Origin: Selenomonas sp.
Lineage (GTDB): Bacteria > Bacillota > Negativicutes > Selenomonadales > Selenomonadaceae
Length of the DNA stretch: 64,000 bases
Assembly: GCA_022773585.1 (NCBI GenBank)
Contig: JALEZZ010000069.1
Coordinates: forward strand, 1 to 64,000
Direction: 5' to 3'
The notes beneath the pieces were generated by a model. The model was not told the DNA's origin, ran no database searches, and saw only the letters and a program-made list of their open reading frames with translations. This document shows, one piece after another, positions 23,290 through 32,033 of the stretch (positions within the stretch are counted from its first letter, which is position 1; every line of letters starts with the position of its first letter). Made by a program: the position numbers and the translations under genes.

Positions 23290-24222
23290 TTACTTTGCGA
23301 GCGTCGTCGTGACGCCGTAGAGCATGGTGTCGCCCGTCGTCTCGATGTACATCTCCGTGCCGGCCGGCAGGTCGATGTCCTTGCCCTTGACGAAGGCGCC
23401 GCCGATGATGCCGATGGGGCCGAGGATGACGATGCCTGCGAGGCTTGCGCCTGCCGCCATCGCGTACTGCTTCATTTCCTCTTTCGCCTCTTCACCGACG
23501 TAGGCGTCGACGATGGTGCCGTCCATCGACTTCACCTTGTAGTCCGTGAGCTCGAGCTTCGCGTTGCGGCCGAAGTTGCGCGCCTGCTGGACTTTCTCGA
23601 CGACGGCCGTGCCCGGCTCGCCCTTCGCGAAGATCAGGCGGCCATCGACGATGACGTCATCCGCGACCGTGAAATGCACCGTGTCGCCCTTCTTCACGTT
23701 CTTGCTCGTGACTTCCTCGGCAAGCGCGACTTTGACGAGCGTGTTCGCCGCGACGGACGTCTGCTCGATCGGCAGCTGGTTCTCGCCAAAGGCGAAGTCC
23801 GCGAGCGCGCGGATGCGCTTCGTGTACGTGCCCTCGCTCGTCTTGCCCGAGAGCTCCGTCTCCATGTCCGTCACGCGCTGCTGCACCGGCGTCGCGCTGA
23901 CTTCGTGACGAATCGTCCACTCGATGCCGTTGAGCTCGGCGAGAATCGACGGCGTTGCGCCATTGACATACATGCTGTTGTAAATGGCGTTCGTGCGCGC
24001 CATCATCGAGCCCGTACGGTGCTTGCCGTCATAGTCTTTCTCAAGCTTGTTGATGCGCTCCATGATCGCGCCCGTCTGCGGCTGGCCGTACGTGTCTTCC
24101 TCGCACTGCTCGAGCTTCGCCTGCACCGTTTCCGGCGTGGCCGCGACGGCCGGGCTCATCGTCGAGACGAGGAACGTCAAAGACACGAACGCGCTCATCG
24201 CCTTCTTCCAAAAGGTTGTCAT
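23290..24222 (-). CDS. Exported hypothetical protein
   Basis: 310 residues with a signal peptide (MTTFWKKAMSAFVSLTFLVSTMSPAVAA), three repeats of a short motif in the first half (YGQPQTGAIMERINKLEKDYDGKHRTGSMMARTNAIYNSMY; LSGKTSEGTYTKRIRALADF), then a C-terminal domain with a glycine-rich hydrophobic stretch (AAGASLAGIVILGPIGIIGGAF) before KGKDIDLPAGTEMYIET. This resembles exported proteins common in Selenomonas but I cannot name a family. It precedes lptD on the same strand, so an envelope role is likely. GAGGAGG precedes the ATG. Confidence 0.6.
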   Translation of the reverse strand: MTTFWKKAMSAFVSLTFLVSTMSPAVAATPETVQAKLEQCEEDTYGQPQTGAIMERINKLEKDYDGKHRTGSMMARTNAIYNSMYVNGATPSILAELNGIEWTIRHEVSATPVQQRVTDMETELSGKTSEGTYTKRIRALADFAFGENQLPIEQTSVAANTLVKVALAEEVTSKNVKKGDTVHFTVADDVIVDGRLIFAKGEPGTAVVEKVQQARNFGRNAKLELTDYKVKSMDGTIVDAYVGEEAKEEMKQYAMAAGASLAGIVILGPIGIIGGAFVKGKDIDLPAGTEMYIETTGDTMLYGVTTTLAK

Positions 24223-24295
24223 GGGAAGGTACCTCCTCTGAAAAAATTGTTCTCTGGCCGTTACATTCGAGGGAAAATGGAAAAATCCTGCTTTT

Positions 24296-24387
24296 CGCAC
24301 CCGCGGAAGAAACGTTCTGCTACTTGTTTTGACTTGCAGGGGACTCCCCCCGCCCTTCGGGCCCTTCCCCCCTCAATGAGGGGGGCT
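24296..24387. repeat. MITE-like family, half element, core type B, overlapping the end of the CDF gene
   Basis: CGCACCCGCGGAAG, TTGCAGGGGACTCCCC, CCGCCCTTCGGGC, CCCCCCTCAATGAGGGGGGCT. The CDF transporter frame runs into it and uses a stop inside it. Confidence 0.88.
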
Positions 24388-25309
24388 GAAGAGTGGCAGT
24401 ATGCGCCTCCTGATATACGCTCTGCTTCGTCTCCTCCGCATGCCCCATGTCGGGTTCGGGGTGGATGAGGACGTCGAACGTGCCGAATTCGGCGCGGATT
24501 TTCTGCTCGATCTCGTCGCAGACGGCGTGGACTCTCGCAAGGTGCATGTTGCCGTCGAAGAGGATGTGGACGTCTAAAAGCTTGTACGAGCCGGATTTCC
24601 GCGTGCGCAGGCAGTGCCAGCCGCGCACTTCGGGGATTTCGTCGAAGATGGCGCCGATGCGCGCCTCGTCTTCCGCGGGCAGGCTTTCATCTGTGAGCTC
24701 GCGCGTCGATTCGACGACCATGCGCCACCCGGCGCGGAAGATGATGCCCGCGACGAAGATGGCGATGACGGGGTCGAGCCACGCCCAGCCCGTCAGCTGC
24801 ATCAAGAGCAGGCCGATGAGGACGCCGACTGACGTCCAGATGTCGGCCGTCAGGTGCAGGCCGTCCGCTTCGAGCGCCTGCGAGCCCGTGATTTTCGCAA
24901 CATGCAGCAGCCGCCGCGAGACGGCGAAGTTCACGATGATCGCGACAATCATGATGGCGATGCCGTAGCTGAGCGTCTCGGGCACCTCGCCCGACGCGAA
25001 TTTGCCCACCGCCTCGTAGACGATGCCGATGGCCGCGCCGACAATGAGCAGCGCCTCGACGGCCGCCGAAAGGTTTTCATATTTCCCATGACCGTAGTCG
25101 TGCTCGAGGTCGGGCGGCGCGTCGGATTTGCGCACGGCCCAGAACGCGATGAGTGCCGCGATGAGGTCCGTGCCCGAATGGAGCGCCTCCGAGATGAGGC
25201 TGACGGCGCCGACGTAGAGCCCGACGATGAGCTTCAATATGACGAGCGTCGTATTTGAAAAAATGGACAGCCATGCTGTCCGGTGTTTGAGTGCTGCTGT
25301 TTCCGACAT
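24320..25309 (-). CDS. Cation diffusion facilitator (CDF) metal transporter
   Basis: 329 residues; six membrane helices (about 12-215) with metal-site motifs SEALHSGTD (HxxxD, TM2) and ADGLHLTADIWTS (HxxxD, TM5), and a cytosolic ferredoxin-like tail. Exports Zn, Fe, Mn or similar ions in exchange for protons. The last about 25 residues (TLQPPSLRGEGPEGRGESPASQNK) come from a MITE-like repeat and are not family sequence. GGGAGGCGC precedes the ATG. Specificity is unknown. Confidence 0.88.
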   Translation of the reverse strand: MSETAALKHRTAWLSIFSNTTLVILKLIVGLYVGAVSLISEALHSGTDLIAALIAFWAVRKSDAPPDLEHDYGHGKYENLSAAVEALLIVGAAIGIVYEAVGKFASGEVPETLSYGIAIMIVAIIVNFAVSRRLLHVAKITGSQALEADGLHLTADIWTSVGVLIGLLLMQLTGWAWLDPVIAIFVAGIIFRAGWRMVVESTRELTDESLPAEDEARIGAIFDEIPEVRGWHCLRTRKSGSYKLLDVHILFDGNMHLARVHAVCDEIEQKIRAEFGTFDVLIHPEPDMGHAEETKQSVYQEAHTATLQPPSLRGEGPEGRGESPASQNK

Positions 25310-25384
25310 AAAAAGCGCCTCCCATCGCGCATTTCGAGTCGCGGTAAAATTCTTGTAAAACCTGAAAACACTCTGAAAATCTGC

Positions 25385-25510
25385 TGGACAATTCGCCCCG
25401 CAGGTGCTATGATGAAGCTAGTCGGGAAACCGACCTACTCAAAAGCACTTATTTTATTTGTTCTTGCTTTTCTTTGGGGACGCTGCAGATTCTGCAGCGT
25501 CTTTTTTTCA
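25385..25510 (+). ncRNA. Candidate small RNA or very small gene
   Basis: TGGACA-N17-TATGAT promoter (about 25387-25415), then GTCGGGAAACCGAC hairpin, an AT-rich middle, and a strong terminator GACGCTGCAG/CTGCAGCGTC TTTTTTT (about 25479-25509). It also has a short frame (ATGAAGCTAGTC..) coding a hydrophobic peptide, but that frame would run into the terminator. Divergent from the CDF gene. No known class recognised. Confidence 0.4.
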
Positions 25511-25571
25511 GCAGACGCTTAGCGGTCGCTGATGCAGAATGGGACGGCGAAGCCAGCACATTCTGCAATCC

Positions 25572-26039
25572 TTAATTCCCGTCCCCTGCATCGTCGTCAG
25601 CGCCGTCGTCATCGACAGGCGCTGGTGCCGGCTTCGGCGCTGGCGCCGGCAGGGCACCGTGCGGCAGGTCGTCGTAGATGAAATCCACGATGCGCCGCAT
25701 CGGCGAGGAAACGGCGTAAGGATGGAGCACGCCGTCCGCGCCGCTCTTTGACAGCACGGTCTTCGTGTCATAGGCGAGGACTTCCGAAGACAGAATCCGG
25801 TAGGTGGCGTTTCCGCGGTCGAAATGCATCGTATAGCGGAACATGCGGTTGCGGTCCGCCTTGATGACCGCGATGACCGCGTTGCATGCGGCCGTCGACT
25901 CGTAGTTCACCGAGCCCGCATCGACGTAGTAGCCCGTGTAGTCGTTCGCATCCACGAAGCGCATGTCCTCGGCCGAGCACACCTCGGCAGAGAGCAGGAG
26001 CAGCGCCCCGAGCACGAGCCCCACCATCTGTCTGAGCAT
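25572..26039 (-). CDS. Exported hypothetical protein with acidic proline-rich tail
   Basis: 155 residues: signal peptide (MLRQMVGLVLGALLLLSAEVCSA), a compact domain with VDANDYTGYYVDAGSVNYES and RNRMFRYTMHFDRGNATYRILSSEVLAYD, and a low-complexity end (PAPAPKPAPAPVDDDGADDDAGDGN). The domain resembles short Negativicutes exported proteins without named function. The ATG has GGTGAAAGG directly before it. Single gene. Confidence 0.6.
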   Translation of the reverse strand: MLRQMVGLVLGALLLLSAEVCSAEDMRFVDANDYTGYYVDAGSVNYESTAACNAVIAVIKADRNRMFRYTMHFDRGNATYRILSSEVLAYDTKTVLSKSGADGVLHPYAVSSPMRRIVDFIYDDLPHGALPAPAPKPAPAPVDDDGADDDAGDGN

Positions 26040-26139
26040 CCTTTCACCTTCCACTTTCCTGACAACTTGCAAAATCATATACATTCCATTGTATGGCAGG
26101 GGATTTTGATTGTCAACCGTGGAAGGGGAATCCGGATAA

Positions 26140-26166
26140 AAAAGGCTCCCTCTGCGAGGGAGCCTG
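26140..26166 (-). terminator. Terminator after the chemoreceptor gene
   Basis: Leftward AGGCTCCCTCGCAGAGGGAGCC followed by TTTTTT. Confidence 0.8.
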
Positions 26167-26177
26167 ACAAAATCTGC

Positions 26178-27899
26178 TCAATACTGGAACTTCTGCAGCG
26201 ACTCGGAGAGCTTCTGCGCGAGCTGGGCGAGCGATTCGCTCGCGGTCGCGATTTCGCCTGCGGACGCGCTCTGCTGCTCGGACGCCGCCGAGACGCTTTC
26301 CATCTCGTTGACGACCTTGCCGCCGTTGCCGGCAATCTGCTGCGTCTTTTCCTGCACGACGCCGGTCTGCGTGCCGACCTGCTGGAGCTCGGCGACCATG
26401 TCGTTCGCGCTCTTTGCGACGTTCTGGACGGCCGTCTCGATTTCGGCGAACGCGTCTTTCAGCTGGGCGACAGCCGCCGTGCCGCTCTGGACGGCCTCGC
26501 TGCCGGACTGCATGGAGGCGACGGCCGCGTCGGTGTCCTTCTGGATGCCCGTGATGAGGTCCGTGATCTGCTGGGCCGCCGTCTGGCTGGCCTCGGCGAG
26601 CTTGCGGACCTCGTCAGCGACGACGGCGAAGCCGCGACCGTGCTCGCCTGCGCGGGCCGCCTCAATGGCGGCGTTCAGCGCGAGGAGGTTCGTCTGCTCC
26701 GCGATGCCCGAGATGGTCTCGACAATCGAGCCGATTTGCTGCGAGCTCTTGCCGAGCTGGTCGACCGTCTGCGCGCTGCTCTTGACAATGGCCTCGACGC
26801 TCTCGATGTCATGGACGGCATCCATGACGCTCCTGCCGCCCTCGACGGCACGGCTGTGCGCCGTCTTTGCATCGCCCTCGACCGCATCGGCCGTCGCATG
26901 CAGGCGGTCGACGGACGTGACGGTCTTGCCGACGCTTTCCTCGGAATCCTCGATGTACTGCTGCTGCTCGGCCGACGCCTGCGCCGCGCTCGTGACGCTG
27001 TTCGCGACCTGCTCCGACGCCTGCGCGCTCTGGTGCGCGCTCGCCGTGAGCTCCTCGGACGCCGCCGCGAGATGCTGCGCCGTCTCGTTCGTCGTCTTCA
27101 TAAGGCCGGAGACCGTGCGGCACATATCAGCGAAATCATGCAGCATCTCGCCAAACTCGTCGCCGCGCTCCGTCTGATAACCCGTCTCGCGGAAATCACC
27201 ATCGCGCATCTTGCGGCAGGCGCTGACGATGGCCGTGAGCGGCTCCATAATCTTCTTCGCAATCGTGATGCAGGCCGCGAGCAGGATGACGAGGATGATG
27301 ACGACCATGATGATGATGTTACGGATCGTCGCGGACGTGTCCGCATCTGTCTTCGCCTTGAGGTCGATGGCTTTCTGATGCTCCATCTGCCCGAGCTTCG
27401 CGAAGTTCGTGCCGAGCACGCCGCCCTGCTTCGTGCCAGTCGCTGAATACGTCGCGAGCGCTTCGTCATACTGGCCGGCCAGCGACTGCTGCACCGACTT
27501 GTCGAGCGTCGCATGGAAATCCTTCCAGTTGCCCTTGATCGTCTCCATCAGGGCGTCCGTTTCCGGGTCCTTGATGGGGATTGCATCGTATCCCGCGATG
27601 CTGTCCTCGACCATCTTGACGCCCGTCTCATACTTTCCCTTGAGATCCTGCAGGCGCGCGTTGTCATTGCGGCACGTCGTCATGACGACCGCCATGCCCT
27701 GCGCGTAGCGCGCGCCCGTCATTGCCGTGCCGACGTAATCGTGGCTCTGCACGCTCGACTCGTACATCGTGTTGATGTCTTCCTGCGCCGACCTGAGGCC
27801 CATGTATCCCGCGATGCTCGTGCCCAGGAGGCCCACGACGGCAATCATGCCGAGCAGGAACAGCTTGTAGGCGACCTTCATGTCATCCAACCATCTCAT
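26178..27899 (-). CDS. Methyl-accepting chemotaxis protein with four-helix-bundle sensor
   Basis: 573 residues. TM1 (about 12-32), a 4HB_MCP-type periplasmic sensor with a variable four-helix pattern, TM2 (about 190-215), HAMP (about 216-270, [24 protein letters not shown]), and a signalling domain whose hairpin tip reads [38 protein letters not shown]. It would control the CheA kinase. No CheA, CheW or flagellar gene is in the window. AAAGGGATGG precedes the ATG. Ligand unknown. Confidence 0.9.
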   Translation of the reverse strand: MRWLDDMKVAYKLFLLGMIAVVGLLGTSIAGYMGLRSAQEDINTMYESSVQSHDYVGTAMTGARYAQGMAVVMTTCRNDNARLQDLKGKYETGVKMVEDSIAGYDAIPIKDPETDALMETIKGNWKDFHATLDKSVQQSLAGQYDEALATYSATGTKQGGVLGTNFAKLGQMEHQKAIDLKAKTDADTSATIRNIIIMVVIILVILLAACITIAKKIMEPLTAIVSACRKMRDGDFRETGYQTERGDEFGEMLHDFADMCRTVSGLMKTTNETAQHLAAASEELTASAHQSAQASEQVANSVTSAAQASAEQQQYIEDSEESVGKTVTSVDRLHATADAVEGDAKTAHSRAVEGGRSVMDAVHDIESVEAIVKSSAQTVDQLGKSSQQIGSIVETISGIAEQTNLLALNAAIEAARAGEHGRGFAVVADEVRKLAEASQTAAQQITDLITGIQKDTDAAVASMQSGSEAVQSGTAAVAQLKDAFAEIETAVQNVAKSANDMVAELQQVGTQTGVVQEKTQQIAGNGGKVVNEMESVSAASEQQSASAGEIATASESLAQLAQKLSESLQKFQY

Positions 27900-28117
27900 G
27901 CTACCATCCCTTTCTCAAAAAATCTTCCCAAACAACGCATTCCCATAACGAAATCTCTACAAAATCCATGCTGGTTCCTCATGGATTGGAATTCCCGTCT
28001 GTATGAATAGAAATTCGCGACAACAAGCCGCTTTCCTGCTTGCTGCCGCGAAAATAAAGCAAAGTTAATGAATCCCGACGTTTGCCCCAGCACGCTGGAC
28101 AGACATCCGTACACGCA

Positions 28118-29563
28118 TCACCACTGCCGCCGCGTCCGCCAGAACTCCGGCCGCAGCATGACGAGGAGCGTCAGGATCTCGAGGCGGCCTAAGAGCATCT
28201 CAAAGCAGAGCACCGCTTTCATCACGTCGGGAAAGCCCGCGAATGTCTGCGTCGCGCCCGCCACGCCGAACGCCGGCCCCACGTTGCCGAGCGTCGTGAC
28301 GCTGATGCCGATCGCATCAAAGAGCGGCACGTCCATGAGCGTGTAAAAGAGCGCGAACACCGTGATTGTCATGAGATATAAGAAGAAAAAATAGCCCACG
28401 CGGTGCAGTTCCGACACGCCGACCTTGTGCCCGTTCATCCGCACGACTGCGAGCGCGCGCGGATGGAGCTTCTCGCGCAGGATGTTCGCCGCGTTCTTGA
28501 CGAGGAGCACGGCCCGCGTCACCTTGAACCCGCCCGCCGTCGAGCCCGCGCAGCCGCCGATGAAAAGGAGGAGCAGCAGCACGCACTTCGAAAGCGGCGG
28601 CCACGTATCGAAATCCGCTGACACGAAGCCCGTCGTCGAAAGCGACGTCACCTGGAACACCGCAAAGCGCAGCGCCCCGCCCGCCGTCAGGCCCTGCGCC
28701 ATCACGAGATTCGCAGCCACCAAGAGCGTCGCGACCACGATGATGCCAAGGTACGCGCGGAACTCCGTATTGCGCACGAGCGCATGCGGCCCCTTTTTCC
28801 AGACCTTGTAATACAGCGCGAAATTGCCGCCCGCAAGGAACATAAAGAGAGACATCCAGCCCTCAATCCAGACATTGTCGATCGCCATCGCATTCGCGTC
28901 GTACGTCGAAAAGCCGCCCGCGCCGAGCGTCGCAAGCGCATGATTGACCGCCGTCACCGCATCCATGCCGCAGAGCCAGAGAATCACGGCGCAGAGCACC
29001 GTCAACGCCGTGTAGATGCGAAAGAGCGCACCCGTCATCTCCCGCAGCCGCGGCATCACGCGCTCGTGGCCCGACGACTCCGCATTGTACATGTGGACCG
29101 TGCTCTGCCCCGCCTGCGGCAGGAGCGCGATGAAGATGACGATGATGCCGAGCCCGCCGAACCACTGCGTCAGGCTCCGCCAGAACAGGATGCTCTGTGG
29201 CAGCGTCTCGATGGACGGCAGCACCGTCTCGCCCGTCGTCGTGAAGCCCGAAATGCTCTCGAAGAACGCATCGAGGAAGCCGAGATGCCCGCCGAACACA
29301 TACGGCATCATGCCGAGCACCGTCGCCACGCCCCAGCCGAGCCCCGTGATCGCGATGCCCTCGCGCATCGTGATGGCCTCCACCTTTGCCCGCGCATGCG
29401 AAACCAAGAGCGCCCAGACCGCGAGCGACAGTCCGATGGAAAGCGCAAACGCCCGCGCACTCTCCTCGCCCCAAAGGAGCGCCAGGAAAAGCGGCACGCA
29501 AAGCACCGCCATCGACGCCAGCACGAGCCTTGCCAGCACATAATTCACCACGCGCAAGTCCAT
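28118..29563 (-). CDS. trkH: TrkH-family potassium channel subunit, copy 1
   Basis: 481 residues, membrane protein built of four M1-P-M2 repeats. Filter-like segments include SISGFTTTGET, ATLGAGGFSTYD, TSLSTTGFVSADFDTWP and ISVTTLGNVGPAFG. It conducts K+ inward and is gated by TrkA-type RCK proteins. A trkA lies 30 kb away (58367-59713) next to the second trkH. GGGAGGTCCCTCC, itself a small hairpin, precedes the ATG. Confidence 0.92.
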   Translation of the reverse strand: MDLRVVNYVLARLVLASMAVLCVPLFLALLWGEESARAFALSIGLSLAVWALLVSHARAKVEAITMREGIAITGLGWGVATVLGMMPYVFGGHLGFLDAFFESISGFTTTGETVLPSIETLPQSILFWRSLTQWFGGLGIIVIFIALLPQAGQSTVHMYNAESSGHERVMPRLREMTGALFRIYTALTVLCAVILWLCGMDAVTAVNHALATLGAGGFSTYDANAMAIDNVWIEGWMSLFMFLAGGNFALYYKVWKKGPHALVRNTEFRAYLGIIVVATLLVAANLVMAQGLTAGGALRFAVFQVTSLSTTGFVSADFDTWPPLSKCVLLLLLFIGGCAGSTAGGFKVTRAVLLVKNAANILREKLHPRALAVVRMNGHKVGVSELHRVGYFFFLYLMTITVFALFYTLMDVPLFDAIGISVTTLGNVGPAFGVAGATQTFAGFPDVMKAVLCFEMLLGRLEILTLLVMLRPEFWRTRRQW

Positions 29564-29592
29564 GGAGGGACCTCCCTTCCTGCCGATTTCTC

Positions 29593-29621
29593 TTGAAAAT
29601 TCCAGGCGTCTGATGTAAAAT
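29593..29621 (+). promoter_or_regulatory. Promoter of antitoxin RNA 2
   Basis: TTGAAA (29593-29598), 17 bases, TAAAAT (29616-29621). Confidence 0.7.
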
Positions 29622-29627
29622 ACGTAG

Positions 29628-29730
29628 TAAGAGAAGCAACCACCGGTTGACGGTTGGTCGCCTCGCGCAGTTGGTTATCTCATAGACATAACCGCCTTAG
29701 GTTGGTTCCCGGGGGCGGTTATTGTTTTCT
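29628..29730 (+). ncRNA. Candidate type I antitoxin RNA 2
   Basis: Runs to a hairpin at 29688-29722 (ATAACCGCC / GGCGGTTAT) followed by TGTTTTCT. Leader GAAGCAACCACCGGTTGACGG, TTGG, GCCTCGCGCAG closely matches the leader of the facing toxin mRNA (GAAGCAGCTACC..GGTCGGCGGTTGG..GCGCCTCGCAG). CCTCGC can pair with the toxin ribosome site GCGAGG. Confidence 0.6.
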
Positions 29731-29784
29731 CAACACAAATAAAATGCAGAGCATCAGGAAAAGGACGACAATCGTCTCTCCCAT
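29719..29784 (-). CDS. Small hydrophobic type I toxin candidate 2 (21 aa)
   Basis: Starts MGETIVVLFLM and ends LFVLRKQ; paralogue of the peptide at 8845-8910 with the same length and the same ending. GCGAGGTGA precedes the ATG. Its promoter is TTGCAA-N18-TATACT (29877-29906). The whole unit, about 250 bp, is a duplicate of 8750-9010. Conservation across both peptide and RNA parts argues for a functional locus, not chance. Confidence 0.62.
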   Translation of the reverse strand: MGETIVVLFLMLCILFVLRKQ

Positions 29785-29876
29785 CCGAATCACCTCGCTC
29801 TCAAGGTATTCCGACCTTTCTGCGAGGCGCAAAACTCCAACCGCCGACCGCTTGGTAGCTGCTTCTCATACAGATT

Positions 29877-29922
29877 AGTATACAACACCCCGCATACATC
29901 TTGCAAGATGTATGCGGGGTGT
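29877..29922 (-). promoter_or_regulatory. Promoter of toxin 2 with 38-bp palindrome
   Basis: TATACT (29877-29882), 18 bases, TTGCAA (29901-29906). A perfect 38-bp palindrome (29885-29922, halves ACACCCCGCATACATCTTG and its complement) covers the spacer and -35, so it could be an operator or a transcript-ending hairpin. Confidence 0.6.
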
Positions 29923-29975
29923 GCTGTTTGATAACAAACATACTCGACAACTGTTGATGCTTGCGCGTTACAAGC

Positions 29976-30614
29976 TCACTGAAAGCCTGAAACTATAGCT
30001 TCTACCGCTCCTTCATCCGGCGTCATGCGGAGCTGCTGCATATCTATGAACTCCCAATTCATATCAACTTCTCCATACCATCGCCGCTCTGGCCGTGCAC
30101 GAAGCGTAACGAGGTACTCGCGCACAATATGTTGCGGTTGTATGCCAGGATGAATAGACGATGAAAGCTCAATCTGAACGACCGTCTGCGTCTGATAAAC
30201 GCCATTGCCTTTATAGATGACGCGATCCTCCACTTTTTTCTTCTTCGACGCAATGCTGAGATCATATTTTTTCTCAAAACTCTTCTCTTGGAACCCAAGC
30301 TGCTGCCAAACCACAGCCTCACGCTCTTTCAGAAACTTGTCCGCCTGCTTTTCTGCCGCCTCAAGATAATCATCGGTTGCAAACGCCGCATCATCTGGCA
30401 TTGAAAACTGCATGTGAATATCTGTCACAGCCTGGCTGAGCGCTGCTGTAGTAGCGAAAACACAAGCAGAAAGATGTACATCGACCGCCATACCGGCTCC
30501 AGCGACTGGCGCTACCTTGATCCGAACGGTTGCTGGGCCGAGACCGGCATCAGTATGCCCGCTGGCGAAAAAGCCTTCGAACTTGCCTATGGGATGGAGT
30601 TCTACCATCTGCAC
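29976..30614 (-). CDS. Hypothetical protein, possibly with a damaged 5' end
   Basis: The open frame has up to 212 residues. The part from about residue 45 on looks like a real exported protein: LSACVFATTAALSQA (signal-peptide-like), then KQADKFLKEREAVVWQQLGFQEKSFEKKYDLSIASKKKKVEDRVIYKGNGVYQTQTVVQIEL. The first about 40 residues have no ribosome site and lie opposite a plausible reading frame on the other strand (30474-30617). A rearrangement around 30475-30490 may have cut off both genes. No family recognised. Confidence 0.5.
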   Translation of the reverse strand: MQMVELHPIGKFEGFFASGHTDAGLGPATVRIKVAPVAGAGMAVDVHLSACVFATTAALSQAVTDIHMQFSMPDDAAFATDDYLEAAEKQADKFLKEREAVVWQQLGFQEKSFEKKYDLSIASKKKKVEDRVIYKGNGVYQTQTVVQIELSSSIHPGIQPQHIVREYLVTLRARPERRWYGEVDMNWEFIDMQQLRMTPDEGAVEAIVSGFQ

Positions 30615-30617
30615 TGA
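30474..30617 (+). pseudogene. 3' fragment of an unrecognised gene
   Basis: 47 codons reading MYIDRHTGSSDWRYLDPNG..ETGISMPAGEKAFELAYGMEF and a stop. The composition looks more protein-like than the opposite-strand frame over the same bases. There is no start region upstream. Probably the surviving C-terminus of a lost gene. Confidence 0.35.
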
Positions 30618-30688
30618 TCTGGCAGTTCTGGGGCGTCGGCTATTCCGAGCTCTGATTCCTCATCGCAACAAAATATCTGCAAAGGAAA

Positions 30689-30730
30689 GCTGCCGTATCG
30701 AAGACGTATTTCCATCTTCGATACGGCAGC
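30689..30730 (-). terminator. Hairpin downstream of nagZ
   Basis: Perfect 16-bp stem GCTGCCGTATCGAAGA / TCTTCGATACGGCAGC. The T-run is weak on both sides. Confidence 0.6.
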
Positions 30731-30763
30731 TTGCTATTTCCCGGTTCACATAAAATGAATCCG

Positions 30764-31978
30764 TCACAGTTCGTGCGCAATTTTCGCCTTGACGATACGC
30801 TTCACGGACGCATCAATCTGCGCCTCGCTGATCTCGCCATTCTGCGCGGCTTCGAGAATGCCCATGTAGATGTCATTTTCGTGCTCGTATTCATGGCAGA
30901 CCATGACGATGTCGACGCCCGCCTTCACAGCATTGACACCGAGCTGGCGGTAGGGCGCATGGTTCGCCACCGCACCCATTTCCATATCATCCGTGATAAT
31001 GATACCCTGATATCCCATCTTCTCGCGCAGGAGGTCCGTGACGACGGCACGGGACTGGCTCGCGCTGTGCTCGGTGTCGATGGCGGGGTAGATGAGGTGC
31101 GAGACGAGGATGAACATGCTCTCCGGCTTGCGCGTCTCGATCATTTTCCGGAATGGCGCGAGGTCTTCAGCTTCGAGCGTCTGCATCGAGGCATCGACCG
31201 TCGAGACCTCCTTATGCGAGTCCACGCGCCCTTTGCCGATGCCGGGGAAATGCTTGAGCGCATAAAGGACGCCCGCAGTTTCATAGCCATCGGCCGCGCG
31301 GCCGACGAAGGATGTCACCTTCGTCGCGTCCTTTGAAAATGAGCGGCGGTCCGGCGAACCGACGTCAGCGACCGGCGCAAAGTTCACATTGATGCCGAGG
31401 GCTTTGAGCGCCTTGCCCGTTTTTTCTGCACTGCGTCCTGCCTCGGTCGGGTCACCCGTCTGGCCGATTTCGAGCTGCGACGGCGGCGGCGCGATGAAAG
31501 ACTTGCCGCGCACGACGTCGCCGCCTTCTTCGTCGATGCCGATGAAGAGCGGCACTTTCTGATGCGCTTCCTCGCCCTGCGCGTAGTCCTGCATGTGCGA
31601 GATAAAGGCTTTCGTCTGCTCCGCGCTTTCGAGGTTGCGGTCAAAGAGCAGCACGCCGCCGATATGGAACTGGCGCAGCATGAACTTGCTGTCGTCCGTG
31701 AGGTCTGTGCCCTGCACGCCGATCATCACCATCTGGCCGACCTTCTCCGTCAGCGACATCTCGCGGACGATAGCATCCGCCTGTTCGTCGAGCGTCTGCG
31801 GTGCCTTCGCCACGCCAGACGACGCCGCCTGCTGCGAGCCGCGCACCTCTCTGTCCGTGAGCGCACGGCTCGCATAGAGCGCACCGCAGAGGACGGCGAG
31901 GAGGACGATGAAAGCGGCAGCAAGCATGAGATATTTCCTGCTCGAAGATTTTTTTCTTGAGGGTCTGGAGGCTTTCAC
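30764..31978 (-). CDS. nagZ: Beta-N-acetylhexosaminidase, glycoside hydrolase family 3
   Basis: 404 residues with an N-terminal membrane anchor (YLMLAAAFIVLLAVLCGALYAS) and a GH3 TIM barrel: IGIDEEGGDVVRG, INVNFAPVADVGS, LKHFPGIGKGRVDSHKEV (the NagZ catalytic His/Asp loop) and ITDDMEMGAV (nucleophile D). It removes GlcNAc from muropeptides in cell-wall recycling; the anchor places it outside the cytosol, as in Gram-positive NagZ. The start codon is GTG with GAAGGAG before it. Confidence 0.88.
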   Translation of the reverse strand: MKASRPSRKKSSSRKYLMLAAAFIVLLAVLCGALYASRALTDREVRGSQQAASSGVAKAPQTLDEQADAIVREMSLTEKVGQMVMIGVQGTDLTDDSKFMLRQFHIGGVLLFDRNLESAEQTKAFISHMQDYAQGEEAHQKVPLFIGIDEEGGDVVRGKSFIAPPPSQLEIGQTGDPTEAGRSAEKTGKALKALGINVNFAPVADVGSPDRRSFSKDATKVTSFVGRAADGYETAGVLYALKHFPGIGKGRVDSHKEVSTVDASMQTLEAEDLAPFRKMIETRKPESMFILVSHLIYPAIDTEHSASQSRAVVTDLLREKMGYQGIIITDDMEMGAVANHAPYRQLGVNAVKAGVDIVMVCHEYEHENDIYMGILEAAQNGEISEAQIDASVKRIVKAKIAHEL

Positions 31979-32033
31979 GCAATCAAAACTCCTTCAATGC
32001 TTCATTTTCCTTCTTCTACACCCATCACTGCAA

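Noticed and set aside
25310-25420. NiCo or other metal riboswitch before the CDF gene
   Set aside because: The structured sequence is on the strand divergent from the transporter, and no known aptamer consensus was recognisable.
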